64,000 nt of DNA from Xylaria sp. FL1777 (Eukaryota > Ascomycota > Sordariomycetes > Xylariales > Xylariaceae): contig MU400663.1 in assembly GCA_022578965.1 (NCBI GenBank), positions 35,703-99,702 of the forward strand. Direction: 5' to 3'. The translations under genes and the position numbers were made by a program. The notes beneath the pieces are model-generated. The model searched no databases and was not told the DNA's origin. It was given only the letters and a program-made list of their open reading frames with translations. Positions within the stretch are counted from its first letter, which is position 1. Each line of letters begins with the position of its first letter. This document shows positions 50,122-61,475 of the stretch, in pieces.

Positions 50122-50790
50122 ATGGAGTCTGTATCGACGCCCCGCATTTCCGCCAACATGCTCGACTCGCACGTCGGCCAGAACGTCATCATCGTTGGAA
50201 AGGTCATGCAGCTCCGAGGCGAGTCTGCTCTCCTCGACGCCAACGGCCAAGTCAATGCTATCCTCAACCTGGTATGAGCTCTGAACTGAACCCATATGCC
50301 ATATGCCACATCTCCCCCCATACCTATCTGTCGTCGTAGCGGCAGAGTAGAACGCTCACCGTCACTGACACGGGCTTGTCTTGCTAGGAGTCTCATCTCA
50401 TGGCTGGTAACGGCGCCCAGATCATCGGCAGAGTCAACCCGGACTTGTCTGTCAAGGTCTACAATGCTTTGGACCTGGGTAGTAATGTTGGTATGTCGTC
50501 ACCCAACTGCATCTACCCGTTGTGCATTTATACGGCATATATGTCACTGGCTCGAGCTATGTCCCTGAAATGCTCATTGATCACATAACGTCTGTCATGT
50601 TGGCTGGTGACACACTTACAATTCCTTACATCATACTTCATTCATGCAGCTTACATCAAATTCTGTTATGGGAGTATCCTCGTATTGACTTGTCGCTCTG
50701 TCAGATTTCCAAGTCGCCCAAAGTGTTGTCGAAATCACTCAGCAGTACAAGGACCTCTTTGTATACGACAATGCCGGCAACTTGAACTGA
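50122..50790 (+). CDS. RFA3: Replication protein A small subunit (RPA14/Rfa3)
   Basis: Three exons, join(50122..50271, 50388..50490, 50705..50790), give 112 residues, the usual size for the smallest RPA subunit. The start TPRISANMLDSHVGQNVIIV is the typical RPA3 opening (RVNxxxLxxxVGxxVxxVGKV) and is followed by GKVMQLRGESALLDANGQVN, forming the first OB-fold strands. Exon 2 holds GRVNPDLSVKVYNALDLGSN, and exon 3 ends with the amphipathic helix VAQSVVEITQQYKDLFV that packs in the trimer interface. The protein stabilises the RPA1-RPA2-RPA3 heterotrimer that coats single-stranded DNA in replication and repair. Introns are GTATGA...GCTAG (116 bp) and GTATGT...GTCAG (214 bp). The stop is TGA at 50788-50790; the same frame stays open after it (see the next gene). 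Confidence 0.92.
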
Positions 50791-50970
50791 CGGTTTGCGC
50801 GCGGACGTGTATCTCTTGGGTGGTCTGCCGGCTCGCTGCTCCCAGCATCATCATCAACTAAACCTGACTCTCAACACCGCTCGAGTTCCCCTTCAATCTT
50901 ACAGCCCTATCTTCATCATCGTCATGACCACAATTCTCCCCAGACTCCCCCTCCACCGGCTTCCGCTGCG

Positions 50971-51630
50971 AGTTACTACTCATCTTCCAGTGAGGTCTAT
51001 AGTTCATCATCATCTGTAGACGTGACATTCTCCCAACTCGCTAGACAGCCTAATATATCGCCATCCTTGCACCCAGTCACGACCCGGGGCATGCAGTCGT
51101 CGCGCTTGAATGACCAAAGCACATCACCATATCGCCCAACTACAGCTGAGAGTCGTCGCTCGTCTTCGAGTGAGATTTTTAGCTCCGTATCATCTATTAA
51201 CAATGAACTCCCTCAACTCGTTATTGAACATGATAGACCCTCCCCTTCCGAATTGGCCACAGCTCAAAGTTGGCACTCGTCTTCTAGTGAAGTTTTCGGT
51301 TCCACTTCTTCTTTAGACGATGAACTTTCCGCCCTCGCTTTGAATCATGATCAGCCCTCAACTTCACAGACCGCCACAACTGGGAGTGGCCAGTCTTGGC
51401 AATTAAACGCTTCGACGACGCTATCACCTCGTCCCACCACAAGGACTAGTTACTATTCATCATCGAGTGAAGATCTTGGTTCAATTTCAGAACTGTTGGA
51501 CAATGTCTTCTCCCAACCCGCTATTGAGGAAGAGACGCCAGTATCCTCTCAATTGACTATCAAGGATACGCAGTCGTCTCAACCAATATGCAAAAGCAGA
51601 GAATCATCGGGGTACTCCTACTCTTCAACC
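50971..51630 (+). repeat. Diverged coding repeats with core SSSSE
   Basis: Units start at 50971, 51151, 51268, 51448 and weakly 51608; spacing alternates 180, 117, 180 and 160 bp, suggesting duplication of a two-unit block of 297 bp. Each begins Ser-x-x-Ser-Ser-Ser-Ser-Glu and is followed after about 12 residues by (N/D)(N/D)ELxxL-like residues and PSxSxLxTA-like spacers. Confidence 0.65.
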
Positions 51631-52002
51631 TCAAGCGATTCGGTGCGTGAGCTAGCAGCTATATCGCCCGTATACGGTTCTCCGTCTTCTACTGGAAAGC
51701 TGAGCTGGCCCTCTCCGATTCAAACCCCCATGCGCTCCATTTCATCCTCACCCGGTGAGGCACGATCCCCACAATTACCACAGTCACCACGTCTCTATCG
51801 TACACGCTCAGGGAGTTTAGCGAACTTGGCAGAGCTAAGACAGCGTAGAGAGCGCGAGGACGAGTTACTGGATATGGTCTTGAGCGGCATTAAGGTTCTT
51901 GAAGAGGCGCAGGTATCGTCGTCACAGCGCTCTGTTACTATGAGTGTAGATGACAGCGGACGGTGGAGAATTCACTCAATTCAAGAGCCTTGGGGCCCAT
52001 GA
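51091..52002 (+). CDS. Ser-rich repeat protein of unknown function, start uncertain
   Basis: The first in-frame ATG is at 51091 (303 residues to the TGA before 52003), but coding-like sequence clearly starts earlier. The frame is open back to 50791, directly behind the RPA3 stop, and one copy of the internal repeat (50971) lies upstream of the ATG. Repeat units begin with SxxSSSSE followed by (V/I)(F/Y)xSxSS and an acidic/hydrophobic patch. They start at 50971, 51151, 51268 and 51448, with a weaker fifth near 51608. The C-terminal 70 residues are less repetitive (SLANLAELRQRREREDELLDMVL-type helix, then SGRWRIHSIQEPWGP) and look genuinely coding. The protein is probably mostly disordered. I do not recognise the family. 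An upstream spliced exon, a fused transcript with RPA3 or stop readthrough could supply the true start. Confidence 0.55.
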   Translation: MQSSRLNDQSTSPYRPTTAESRRSSSSEIFSSVSSINNELPQLVIEHDRPSPSELATAQSWHSSSSEVFGSTSSLDDELSALALNHDQPSTSQTATTGSGQSWQLNASTTLSPRPTTRTSYYSSSSEDLGSISELLDNVFSQPAIEEETPVSSQLTIKDTQSSQPICKSRESSGYSYSSTSSDSVRELAAISPVYGSPSSTGKLSWPSPIQTPMRSISSSPGEARSPQLPQSPRLYRTRSGSLANLAELRQRREREDELLDMVLSGIKVLEEAQVSSSQRSVTMSVDDSGRWRIHSIQEPWGP

Positions 52003-52782
52003 CTTTAATGTGTATGAAATGCCCTGCTATGTATGTTATGAATGTAATGTTCCTTGCTACCGCTTTAAAGTGCAGAAGTCTTGAACGTGAATTCGTATTC
52101 TCGGAGTAAATCCCGGCTGGAAGCCTGAATGGAGCAGAACAGCATGATGTTGAGATGTTCTCAATCTGATTTGCCATGCCAGTAGGGGTTGGTTAACAAG
52201 GACCATCAAGGTAGGGAGTACGAAAGCGGGGAATTAAAACACGAATCAAAGAAAAGAGGGACTGGTTTGATATATAAGCATCACATGCGTTCGGTATAAG
52301 GAGTATCGTCACACCATTGTCATGGGATAGTGCAATAGGTTCAGAGCTAGATAGTAGTATCAGGCTCTCGCATCTGTTTTGAAACAGACTCTATGAACTT
52401 TGTATATGTGCCTCTGATTTCTCGGCCCGTGCATTAAGCGCGGCGCTATTTCTTCCCCAACCTTGGAAGCGGGAGAGATGAAAGACAGATTCAGATCGTT
52501 TGGGGGGTATCCGGAACACCCTTTTTCTCTCAATCCATCCTCCTCTGGGTATGACCTCCATTCCAGCAAACTCCTGTAAAAACATCTTCATGAAACGAAC
52601 ACCAACCTGTCCTCATGTGCAAGAAACGCCTAGCATGGCGCCGGGGTAAGGGTATATACAGAATGCGGGTATCATATGACACGTTTATAATGACGACATT
52701 ATTCCCGGTCCCAGGACCTCGAGCATTTACTAAGTGGCTCGATTTCGTCGGAATGCAGACCAGATGGTTAGCTCTCGCAAAG
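52003..52782. other. Intergenic region, convergent 3' ends
   Basis: The 3' flanks of the Ser-rich gene (+) and the Ams2-like gene (-) meet in 780 bp. The overlapping short frames here are featureless. Nothing else is recognised. Confidence 0.45.
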
Positions 52783-55700
52783 CTACGGCGCATGTTCACC
52801 ATCATTAGCGGATTTCTTCGCACCGCCTTTGCGAGTGGGACTCGGGTGAAATTCCATGTCAAACTCGAGACTCTCCCCAAAGGCCAGCATATCCCCACTC
52901 CGTAGGGCGGGTGGTGAGCTTGGCATGAGGGCGTCGGTGGCTAGCAAGGTGGAGAAATCAAAGTGAGGGAGCTCGCTGTGCTGATCGATGTTATCGATGT
53001 GTGGAAGCGAGCTGAAATCAATCTCATAGCCACGCGATAGGCTGGCCATACCTAAATCGTCTGCATTTGAAAACATCTCGTTGATTGATCGTGTCAATGG
53101 CGTGCCCAGGTCACTGTCCCCCATAGCTTCGGATGGAAGTAGGTGACGGGGTGAGCGTCGGCGCATCCCACTGGAGAGGAACACCGACCGAGGTGTCTTC
53201 CGGGGGGTTCGGGTTGGGGTTCGCTCCAGAAGTCCCTGGCTCGGTGAAGCGAGGGACCTTGTAGATCGCATACTCCTAGATACACTTCTAGTAACGGGGC
53301 GATGGCTAGGGGTTGGCCGAGTTGGCGTCTTGAAAGGCCCACTGCTAATTCCTCTAGGAGGAGGTGTTGAAGGTCGTGGAGTCGGACCAAAGAGGTCAGC
53401 GAAGTCATTGCTAGGTGGCTCTGGTGTTTGCTCTCTGGGACGGCTGTTCTTCTTTTCGGTCATCTCTCCTTCTGTGATTTCGATCATCCGAGGGCCGGTC
53501 TGCACAATGTTGACGGCAACTTCTCCAAGAATCTTCTGTTCGCCATTCTTCCGCGGAGAGGGGAACAACAAACGTCGTGTTGCACCAAGCTCTCCATCAA
53601 GGTCAATGGGGCTCATTGCTGTACCGCTGGCTCGAGATGCGTGAGAGTGCGTTGATCCTTGTTCCTTCGGTTCAGTGGTAGTCCTCTTCCGGTTTCGCCC
53701 AGAACCCTTCTCGGAAACATTCTCAGCCTGGTCGGCGTTCAATATCATCGCGGATGATTCTTTAGGTGACTGGGGCGCATCTGGTGGCCCTACTGAATCT
53801 GTAGGCGGACATGCTTCTGAATTAAGATTCATTTGACTATCGCCTTTAGCCCTGCCCTTTCTTGACCGAGAGGTTCCGCCACCGGCTGCTCTTTTCTTCC
53901 GTGTTTGGGTCAGTCTCTGCTCATCCTTCTCCCACTTTTCCGGGGGGCGATGCGCCTTCCATTTGGAAAACCAAATACCACATGCTATTGAATCATTAGA
54001 ATGGAGAGCATATGAAACCTGCACAGTCGTCGCACTTACGATTGCATAGGATGGTCTCAACCCACAGACTCTTGTCGTCCGTAGGGCCTAGAGACTTCTT
54101 GATGACCTCATATACAGTGGGGTTACCGCCATCATCTCTCTCGAGCACATTAATAGCGGTAACATGACCAGGTTTCTCCGAATACTCATGATACGCCGGA
54201 ACGCCACGTCGCTCTTGTTTCCAAATCTTACGCCATGTTGGAGTTTGGAGGGCCCCGCAATTACTACAGAACGACGGCATTTCGCCTAGAGCTACCGCTT
54301 CCTCCAACTTCTGCTTTATCGCCTGTCGCTTAACGTAGTTCTTGTTCATTCTTGACTCCATGCCATCAACAGCATCCGTCTGAGGGTGGGGCCCTCCAGA
54401 CATAATCATGGACTGTGAGAGTTGAGGCAGAATTGGATCACTGGCAGGAACCGCCGGCAATTCCGGCTCTACAGATGGCTCGGAAACGGGCGTTGGTACA
54501 GCGGGTGGTTCCATTTTTCTCTCAGGCAGTGTCCCAGAGTGCTGAATGTCGTTACCCTGAGGAGTATCGACGGCTGGGCTGAAAGAGTTCACATCAATAT
54601 CTAGTGTTTCGAGAAACTGTTGGTTAGCTGGGTATTCTAGGGCTGCTTGTAGAGCGTCGAAGTCAATTTGAGGAGGCATAGCAGCCTGTAATTGTTCCAC
54701 GTTCGGCATTGGCTGTTGTTCTGTGATACCTGTTTCAACTACCTCCGTAATCTCTGGCACTGTGGTATTCACTGAATCTGTGAACGGAGTTTCAGTCGCC
54801 ACAGGTGTACCCGCGTTTGATCTTTTTCTAGATCCCTGGGGTCGAGGTGGGTTGTAAATTGACGTTTGAGGCAGTAGTTCAGGAGGTCCAGGAGTTTCCG
54901 TATGAATATGGAGAGTTTGCTGGGACTTGGGTTCTTGTTTCTTGGCACGGCTCCGACGTGGCTTTGGTTTTGTCACTGTTTGGACTGGGACGGTGGGCAC
55001 TACAGCAACAGCAGGTACCTTTTTGTTTAAACTTTCATCTTCAAGTTGGTTATCTTCTAACCCGCCACTCATAAATCCAGAATCGGGTTGTTCGACAGGC
55101 GCTCGCATAGGTGGTAAGATAGGGCTCGAGGGAGCGGGACTAGACTGTATGCTGTACATAGCTGATCTTGGCACGGGTGGCGAGGAACTAATATCTGCAG
55201 GGCTAGGTTCATCACTGAAGGGCGATGGAGCAACTGAATCCATTGGTGATCGAGCGTCTTGACTTATCGGGCGGTTGAGATCTGGGTAACATTGGTTCGG
55301 CATGTCCTCTACTGGCTGAAATGTCATAGATTGTCGTCTCAAGCTGCTTTGTGCCATGGGTCTAGACTGCGTATGTCCTGAAAAACGCGGTTCTGGAACT
55401 GGAGTTGGTGCCCTGGGGCCCTCCTCCTGTAGATGGCTTCTTGCAGGGACATCCCCAGCTGGGGCAACTGGTCTGAAGTTACGAATAGATCCTGAAGTGC
55501 TGGCAGCAACACGCAACGACTCCGGTGCAGAACCAAATGTAGCTGTATTGCTTCGCTCGACCTTTGTTGTCGTCGCTCTCTTTTTAGTCCGCGAAGGCGC
55601 ATCGTCTCCATCAGTCCCATCCTCATATCCCGAGGTGTTGCCTTCACTTGCAAGTGGTCGCTTTCGTGGACGCCCCCTGGGTCTACCTGTAGGTGGTCGA

Positions 55701-56717
55701 CTTGACGCACGAGAGTTGGGACGAGACTGAATTTGCGGTTTGGCCGGTTTTATGGACTGGCTTGGTGCAGTTTCATCAATGTTGGAGCTTTGCCTTGCAG
55801 GGGCCAGCGGAGGGGTTTGCCTGAAAGATGGCATGTTTCGTTCCTTGGCGCTCGGGTCAACTGAGCCAGGTCGACTACTAAGTGCGGGTTGCAGAGGTGG
55901 ATAATGTTGAGGACCATCACTTCTAGCTTCAAAGTTTGAGTGATAGGGTCGCACCGGCGCCGGTGCCAGAGTCGGAAGGTTCATCGGCGGCGGTGGTTGC
56001 TTCTGACCAATGCCAGGGTGAGACTGAACAAAAGAGCCCCATTCACCACTATCTGATAGAGTCGACGAAGATGGTGCTAAGTTTGGCAGCGGTGCAGCGG
56101 CCGAATGGGGACGTGACATAGGTTCGTTCCGAGGGATTTTCGATATTGCAGTCAGCTTTAGTTTGACCTCTAATATTTCCTTGACGCCATTGCCGAAAAT
56201 AGCAAGAAGGTTTTTGGTTACTCGTCCTGTCACTAACTTTGGCTCTTGCAGTTCGGCCCCCTGAATCAGTCCCCGAGAAAGCAACCCCTGACCTACCAAG
56301 GGGGTGTCCGGCTCTGAATAATCGAACGCGTAAATGGAGTAATCTTTATCTTCGTCTCCGGCTAGCTCTGGGCTGCATTGTGATATAGCCTGCAAACATA
56401 ATCCCAAATCGACTACCCCGATTGTCTGGCCATCTACTGGAACGGTCTGAATGTGAAGAATATGAGGCCATCGGGCAAGGCAGCGTTCTTGGTTATCTTT
56501 ATCAAAGGTGTAGTGAATCTTTACTAGAGGGATAGTCAGCGATGAGGAGTGTCCAAAGAGTACTCTCTCTTCTCTTACAGCTCATGGGTCGGACTTGAGG
56601 CCCGACTTCGTCTCCGGCCAGGGACACGCCGCCCCAAGATGCATTGTTGTGTGCCATGGCCGTGATCACGTCGGCGCCGGCAAGAAATGATTGACAGCCT
56701 CGAGCCACTTTCCGGAC
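52783..56717 (-). CDS. ams2: Ams2-like GATA-type zinc finger protein, first exon unresolved
   Basis: Visible exons are complement(52783..53984, 54040..56523, 56579..56717), about 1,275 residues. The conserved N-terminus reads RGCQSFLAGADVITAMAHNN, then ASWGGVSLAGDEVGPQVRP, then VHYTFD-like IHYTFDKDNQERCLARWPHI and QTIGVVDLGLCLQAISQCSP. This domain is shared by filamentous fungal proteins annotated as GATA factor Ams2. An AT-hook-like GRPRGRPRKRP lies at about 55660-55690. The finger is CSNCGALQTPTWRK, then 70 residues, then CNPCGIWFSKWKAHRPP; the second Cys pair is completed across the 55-bp intron 53985-54039. Ams2 in fission yeast is a cell-cycle-regulated GATA factor needed for CENP-A loading and histone gene expression, and that role is only inferred here. 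The 56717 boundary is a CAG acceptor in phase. No in-frame ATG lies upstream before a stop, so the true first exon is elsewhere, or translation starts at the internal MAHNN. Confidence 0.8.
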
Positions 56718-57844
56718 CTGATTAGGCGGATGAGCACCGGGAGTATTCGTATGAAAGATTAGAGATTGATTAATTGCACCCGTTGCGTTGTTGTGCGGGT
56801 TCTCTCATGGTCGGGTAGCTGTCCTCGTTAAAGGGCGTGTTTTGAAGGTCTGGACAAGACTAGCAGAACCGGTAAACGCAAGCAAATCCGCAAATCGTGT
56901 ATATATGGACGAAATGATAGCCCAAAGGGAAGGGGTGGATTGATTTTCGATCAATTAAAAACAATTGCAAAATCACATAACACGCTGAATGGTAGGGAGT
57001 GCCGTCAATGCAGGGCGCAGATGTTGTGGACATGAGTGTGAAGAGGGAAGGGAAGCAGAATGTCCACTAGGTAATGTTCGGTTGCCGTGGTACAAGATGA
57101 GCAGCCAGGTTTAATGGGCAGATGCAGGTACCTCCGTACCAGGCGTGTTAATTACGCGCGTGGGATGCGCGCTATCGAACTGGGCTTGTGGTGTTGTAGC
57201 GCGTCAATGTCCCGCGTGGGCGCTAGACCCGACGTCACTTCCTCGGTCGGGTGGCTGGAGCGTCAAGATGCACCGTCAAGATGCACCACCCCTGCAGCTG
57301 GGCTCTGTCTGGAGCTTTGTCTAGGTACCCAGGTACTTATGGGACGATATTTAGTGGGGCCGAGAATACGCACGGGCCACTTTCGAGCATTCCCCACCCG
57401 GAGGTTGCTTGGTAGCGTCTTTCGACTGATTGCCGCCTGCCCAGGCGATGAATTTGACGGCGGAAACCAACACGGATGGTCGTCCCTTCACACCACAAAC
57501 TGCATATAGAAGCTTGGTGAGATTTCCCCTCGTTCTTTTCTTCCAGCCCGGGGTGTCTTGCCGTATTTATACTACCGACTATTCTCCACAATTATCTTGC
57601 GCCCGGCGAGTGTGACTCAATCACAACACTCCAGGCATTGAGAGACCCTCTCCATTTTAATGCATTTTCTTATCTCCTATATATTAAGTCATGTTCACAA
57701 ACGCGGAAGAGTGCTGACTGTTGGACCACCAACCGTCGGTCGCATCTCTTACCTGGACACTAGGTTGCCCAAACACTAGCCCATATAGCTACCAGGTAAA
57801 AATATGTTCTACAATATATGACATACTATTTTATAAGGACTCCT
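56718..57844. other. Intergenic region with promoter of the Ams2-like gene
   Basis: It should contain the missing first exon and promoter of the Ams2-like gene and the 3' flank of the hydrolase gene, both on the minus strand. One possible first exon begins at the complement of about 57033 (MSTTSAPCIDG), but its donor is weak. No other feature is visible. Confidence 0.4.
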
Positions 57845-59433
57845 CTACGCGGAATCCCAAAGAGCCTTGCCGCTTTCGCTTGTTGTGGTTTTCCGATCCA
57901 CGATCTCCTTTACGATCTTGTCAATGCCTTGTCTTCCATTCTTCCTGGCAATAAAGTGCGCTATCACCTCCTGAGGTGTCTTTGTACCTTCCTGCACAAC
58001 TTGCTCGACGTCTCGTTCCGTGGGCACACCCAATAACTTGTACGGATAGTCATCATAGTCGCGAGTCGTCAGTAACGTTAGTCTGGGCACATCTTCAGCC
58101 ACCTGGAAAAAAGGGGCTTCGATTTCGTCTTCAGGCCTCACAGCTTCCAAGTTGGGTGGCTGCCATTTCGGTGTTGGTCTTGGCCGCTCCGTAGAGAGTA
58201 AACGAGCCGTCACACCCTCAACAAAGTCGGGGTGCCGCATGAATCTGGCAGCAATCTGATGCTCCCTCTGGAAGGTCTCTGCGATGGACCATCCACGCCC
58301 CACCTGCATCTGCTTGAGGGCTACGTGTACTGCTGTAGGAGATCGTTGATGCAAGGTGTTCAGGGTTTTCTCCGCCCATTCCTGTGTGGGGCCTTGTTCC
58401 TCCTTCAGGGCGAGTATCACCTCGTCCACAGTAGTCTTGCTGAAGCAACGATCGATGGCTCGTCGAAGTTCGCCACCAAGTAGTATGGGCTCTGTTGGCG
58501 GTAGCCCCGTCGCGTATTCCTCGATAGTCATCTCGATGATGCCTAAACGTTTCTCTATGCTGTCATAGTCTTTGAACCTCAATTCAGCTAGACGAGATTC
58601 TAGGTTCGGCAAACTAGTCGAATGCAGGTAGTGGGTAGCGACTCCCGAGTAAAAAACATTAGCCCCCGTTAGCCGCTCGCTTGTGAGAGCCAGATAGGTT
58701 CCTATAGCTCCGTTCATCCGCGGTAAGAAGAACGATCCCCCAACATCCGGAAAGAAGCCTATCGTTGTCTCGGGCATAGCAAATATCGTCCTCTCCGTGG
58801 CGATTCGGAAGGGCGCATGTACGCTCAGCCCTACACCACCACCCATGGTGATACCGTCCATGAAGGCAATATAAGGCTTCTTGTACGTCGCGATGTAGTG
58901 GTTCAACTTATACTCGAGGGCAAAGTAGTCGATGGATGCTTTCTGACCGTCAGGCCCCTGCGTATTCTGCTGTGCGAGAGCTGCGACATCGCCGCCGGAG
59001 CAGAGAGCCAAGTCCCCAGCACCTTTCATGACAATGACATTGGCCAAATCCGACTGTTCCCACTCGACCAGTCGTGGCACTATCTTTCGTATCATCGAGG
59101 CGTTGAGGGGGTTCAATTTGTCCGGGCGGTTAAGTTCAATGGTCCGCAGGCCGTAGAGATTGTTGAACACAACATCTCGAGGGTCGTCACCGGGTAGCTC
59201 TCTGATCGTCTCGTTGACCGGGCTTGTAGACATCTGCGCAGAATATCATGGTAAGTCGGGGTGGTAAGGCAAAGAGGTAGCCGGGCGTGTATCTGTAATC
59301 GTACCTGGGCTCGAGATCCGACTGCCGGGCTTAGGATCTTTGCTCTGAGAGGCATGTTGAAGCTACCTCTGCGAAACGGGGATGCAGCGTATGCTGCTGT
59401 GCCACCGCGACTTACGAACAATCTGAAAGACAT
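57845..59433 (-). CDS. EHD3: Mitochondrial 3-hydroxyisobutyryl-CoA hydrolase
   Basis: Two exons, complement(57845..59233, 59305..59433), give 505 residues. The 71-bp intron is GTACGA...GCGCAG. Exon 1 supplies a mitochondrial presequence (MSFRLFVSRGGTAAYAASPF, basic and Ser-rich). The mature part is a crotonase-fold enzyme: NRPDKLNPLNASMI (about 78-91), CSGGDVAAL (about 121-129), the oxyanion-hole and catalytic region DGITMGGGVGLSVHAPFR (about 169-186) and PETTIGFFPDVGGSFFLPRM (about 197-216). PDVGGSFFL and the long C-terminal domain with QREHQIAARFM and HPDFVEGVTA distinguish HIBCH from ordinary enoyl-CoA hydratases. The enzyme hydrolyses 3-hydroxyisobutyryl-CoA in valine breakdown. In fungi this protein has also been assigned to the mitoribosome small subunit (mS47), so a dual role is possible. 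Confidence 0.92.
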
Positions 59434-59870
59434 CTAGCTATGTGCGTGTGGAGTGGATTCTCTCCCCTCAATGCGCATGAGAATAGGGACTGCGCATCGG
59501 GTGGTATGCGGGAAGACCCAGGAATATACTTGTATACTAGAAGAAATACCCTCGGCTTTGCGCGATGCAGGTGTCTTGTAGTATAGACGGTCCGCAGATA
59601 TCATAGGTGGATCTCTGCCGACGGTTACATGTATCTCGTCGCAAATCCTCGGCCTTAAATTTTTGGAGGGTTGAAATGTACCTAGGTGACATTCTAAGTA
59701 TCTAAGTATCTAAGTATCTAAGTACCTAAGTACCTTAGGTATGTGCATAATCTAATCGCTAGCATGGTAACCTACGGTGGCCCATAGCGAAAAAGTGTGC
59801 CAGAACCAAGGCAACCCCACTTAACTCCTTCTATTTACCCTTTGGGTATTCATTTATACCTAGGCAGCTA
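59434..59870. other. Hydrolase promoter and transition to AT-rich block
   Basis: The first part is the promoter of the minus-strand hydrolase gene. The second contains an octamer minisatellite and then a fairly abrupt change in composition after about 59.87 kb. Confidence 0.5.
59695..59736 (+). repeat. (TAAGTATC) minisatellite
   Basis: Five tandem copies of an 8-bp unit, TAAGTATC, the last two reading TAAGTACC, followed by CTTAGGTA. The array sits about 150 bp before the AT-rich block begins. Confidence 0.8.
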
Positions 59871-60248
59871 ATAATTTACTTATTTCTTACTTTTTTTATT
59901 ATACCTTTTTAATTGTACTACTTTGTATATTTTGGTATTTATTAGCGCAATTTTATAAAAAGCTAAATTTTATTTAATTAAGCTTGTTTAAATATTATAT
60001 AGCTACTTTTAAAGAAATATTTTTTTAATTACTATATATAAAGCTAAATATATATATATAATTGCAAATAGCTATATTTATAAAAATTTGCAGCTATATT
60101 ATTATAATTATGCATTGCTATATTTATTAATAACATATTTATGCAGTTTAATTAAAGCTAGTTTTATTTATTATTTATTTTATTAAGCTATTATAAACTA
60201 AGTTTATTATTTTTTATATTTTAAAATCTTATATTATTTTTTTTAAAT

Positions 60249-60420
60249 ATAGCATACCTTTTTTATATATAGCTTGCTTTTTTTAAATATATTTAGCTTT
60301 TTTTATATATAGCTTGCTTTTTTTATATGCAATTTGCTTTTTTTATATATAATTTGCTTTTTTTATATATAATTTACTTTTTTTATATATAGTATATTTT
60401 TTTTGTATATAATATACTTA
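60249..60420 (+). repeat. 20-bp tandem repeat array
   Basis: About 8.5 units in strict 20-bp register, consensus ATAGCTTGCTTTTTTTATAT with drift (for example AATTTGC or AATTTAC variants). The register is exact across 170 bp, so this is a real tandem array within the AT-rich block. Confidence 0.8.
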
Positions 60421-61386
60421 AAGCATTTGTTTTTTTAATATTTATTTATATACTTAATAATATAACATATTTAATAATAGCATTTAAAACTTTTAATAGT
60501 TTTATATTTAAAAACAAACTTTTTTTTTTAAAGAAAAATATTTTTAAAAACGCAAAAAACTATAAACTTAAAATTAAATTAATAATATAAATACTTTAAA
60601 AGCTACTTAAAAGCAAATATAATAATATTTAAATAATTTTAAATAAATTAACAGTAAGTGCTTTTTATATTTTTATAATGCAATAATATTTAATTAAATA
60701 AATTTAAATAATTGTTTGTTTTATTAAACTAAAGCAAATTATAAAAAATAACAAAAAATATAATGCAAAATAAAGCTTATTAAATTTTATGTGTATAATA
60801 GCTTTTGCTTAGTATATATTTATAAATTAAAAAAAAATTAAAATATATAAGCAATATTAAAGCAAAAATTATAAAAAACTTTATATTAACTATATAGCAA
60901 AAAACAAAAAAAGCTTTTTAAAAGCATACATTAATTATTATTTCTTTAAAAATAATTATTACTGCTTTTATTAACGAAGTATATATTATAATAGTTTAAT
61001 TAAGCTTGTTTAAATATTAATAAATATATTAAAATTAAAAAAAGAGCTAAAAAAAAAAAAAAGCAAATAAGAAAGAATTTCCTAAGTTTATACTTAAGTT
61101 GCTTAAAAATGCAATAAATATAAAGCTTATAAAATAAAAATTAAAATATAAAAAAAAAAAGCAAAAACATAAAATAATAAGTATGCTTTTAAAAAAAAAA
61201 CACTATAAATAAATAAAAAGAAAATATTAAAAATAAAAAAAAAATGTTTATAAAAAACTAAAAGAAATAAAAATAATATAACAATAATTAATTAAAATTA
61301 ATAAAAATAAAACATAAAAAAATTTAATAAAAGTAAATAAATAATAAAGTTATAGCTTTTATTATTTTATATTATTTAATAAATTG

Positions 61387-61475
61387 TAACGGACTTGTTA
61401 TATATTAATATAACAGGTTTACTTTTGGAGTTTTAATTTGCAAGTAATAATAGGATCTTTAATAGTAGTCCGTTA
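61387..61475. repeat. Inverted-repeat island in AT-rich block
   Basis: TAACGGACT (61387-61395) and AGTCCGTTA (61467-61475) are a perfect 9-bp inverted pair. Directly inside the left arm is a hairpin-forming TGTTATAT-ATTA-ATATAACA (61396-61415). The island and its right flank to about 61540 contain GG, GA, CC and TC steps missing elsewhere in the block, so it may be a later insertion such as a small MITE or part of a solo LTR. Confidence 0.5.
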
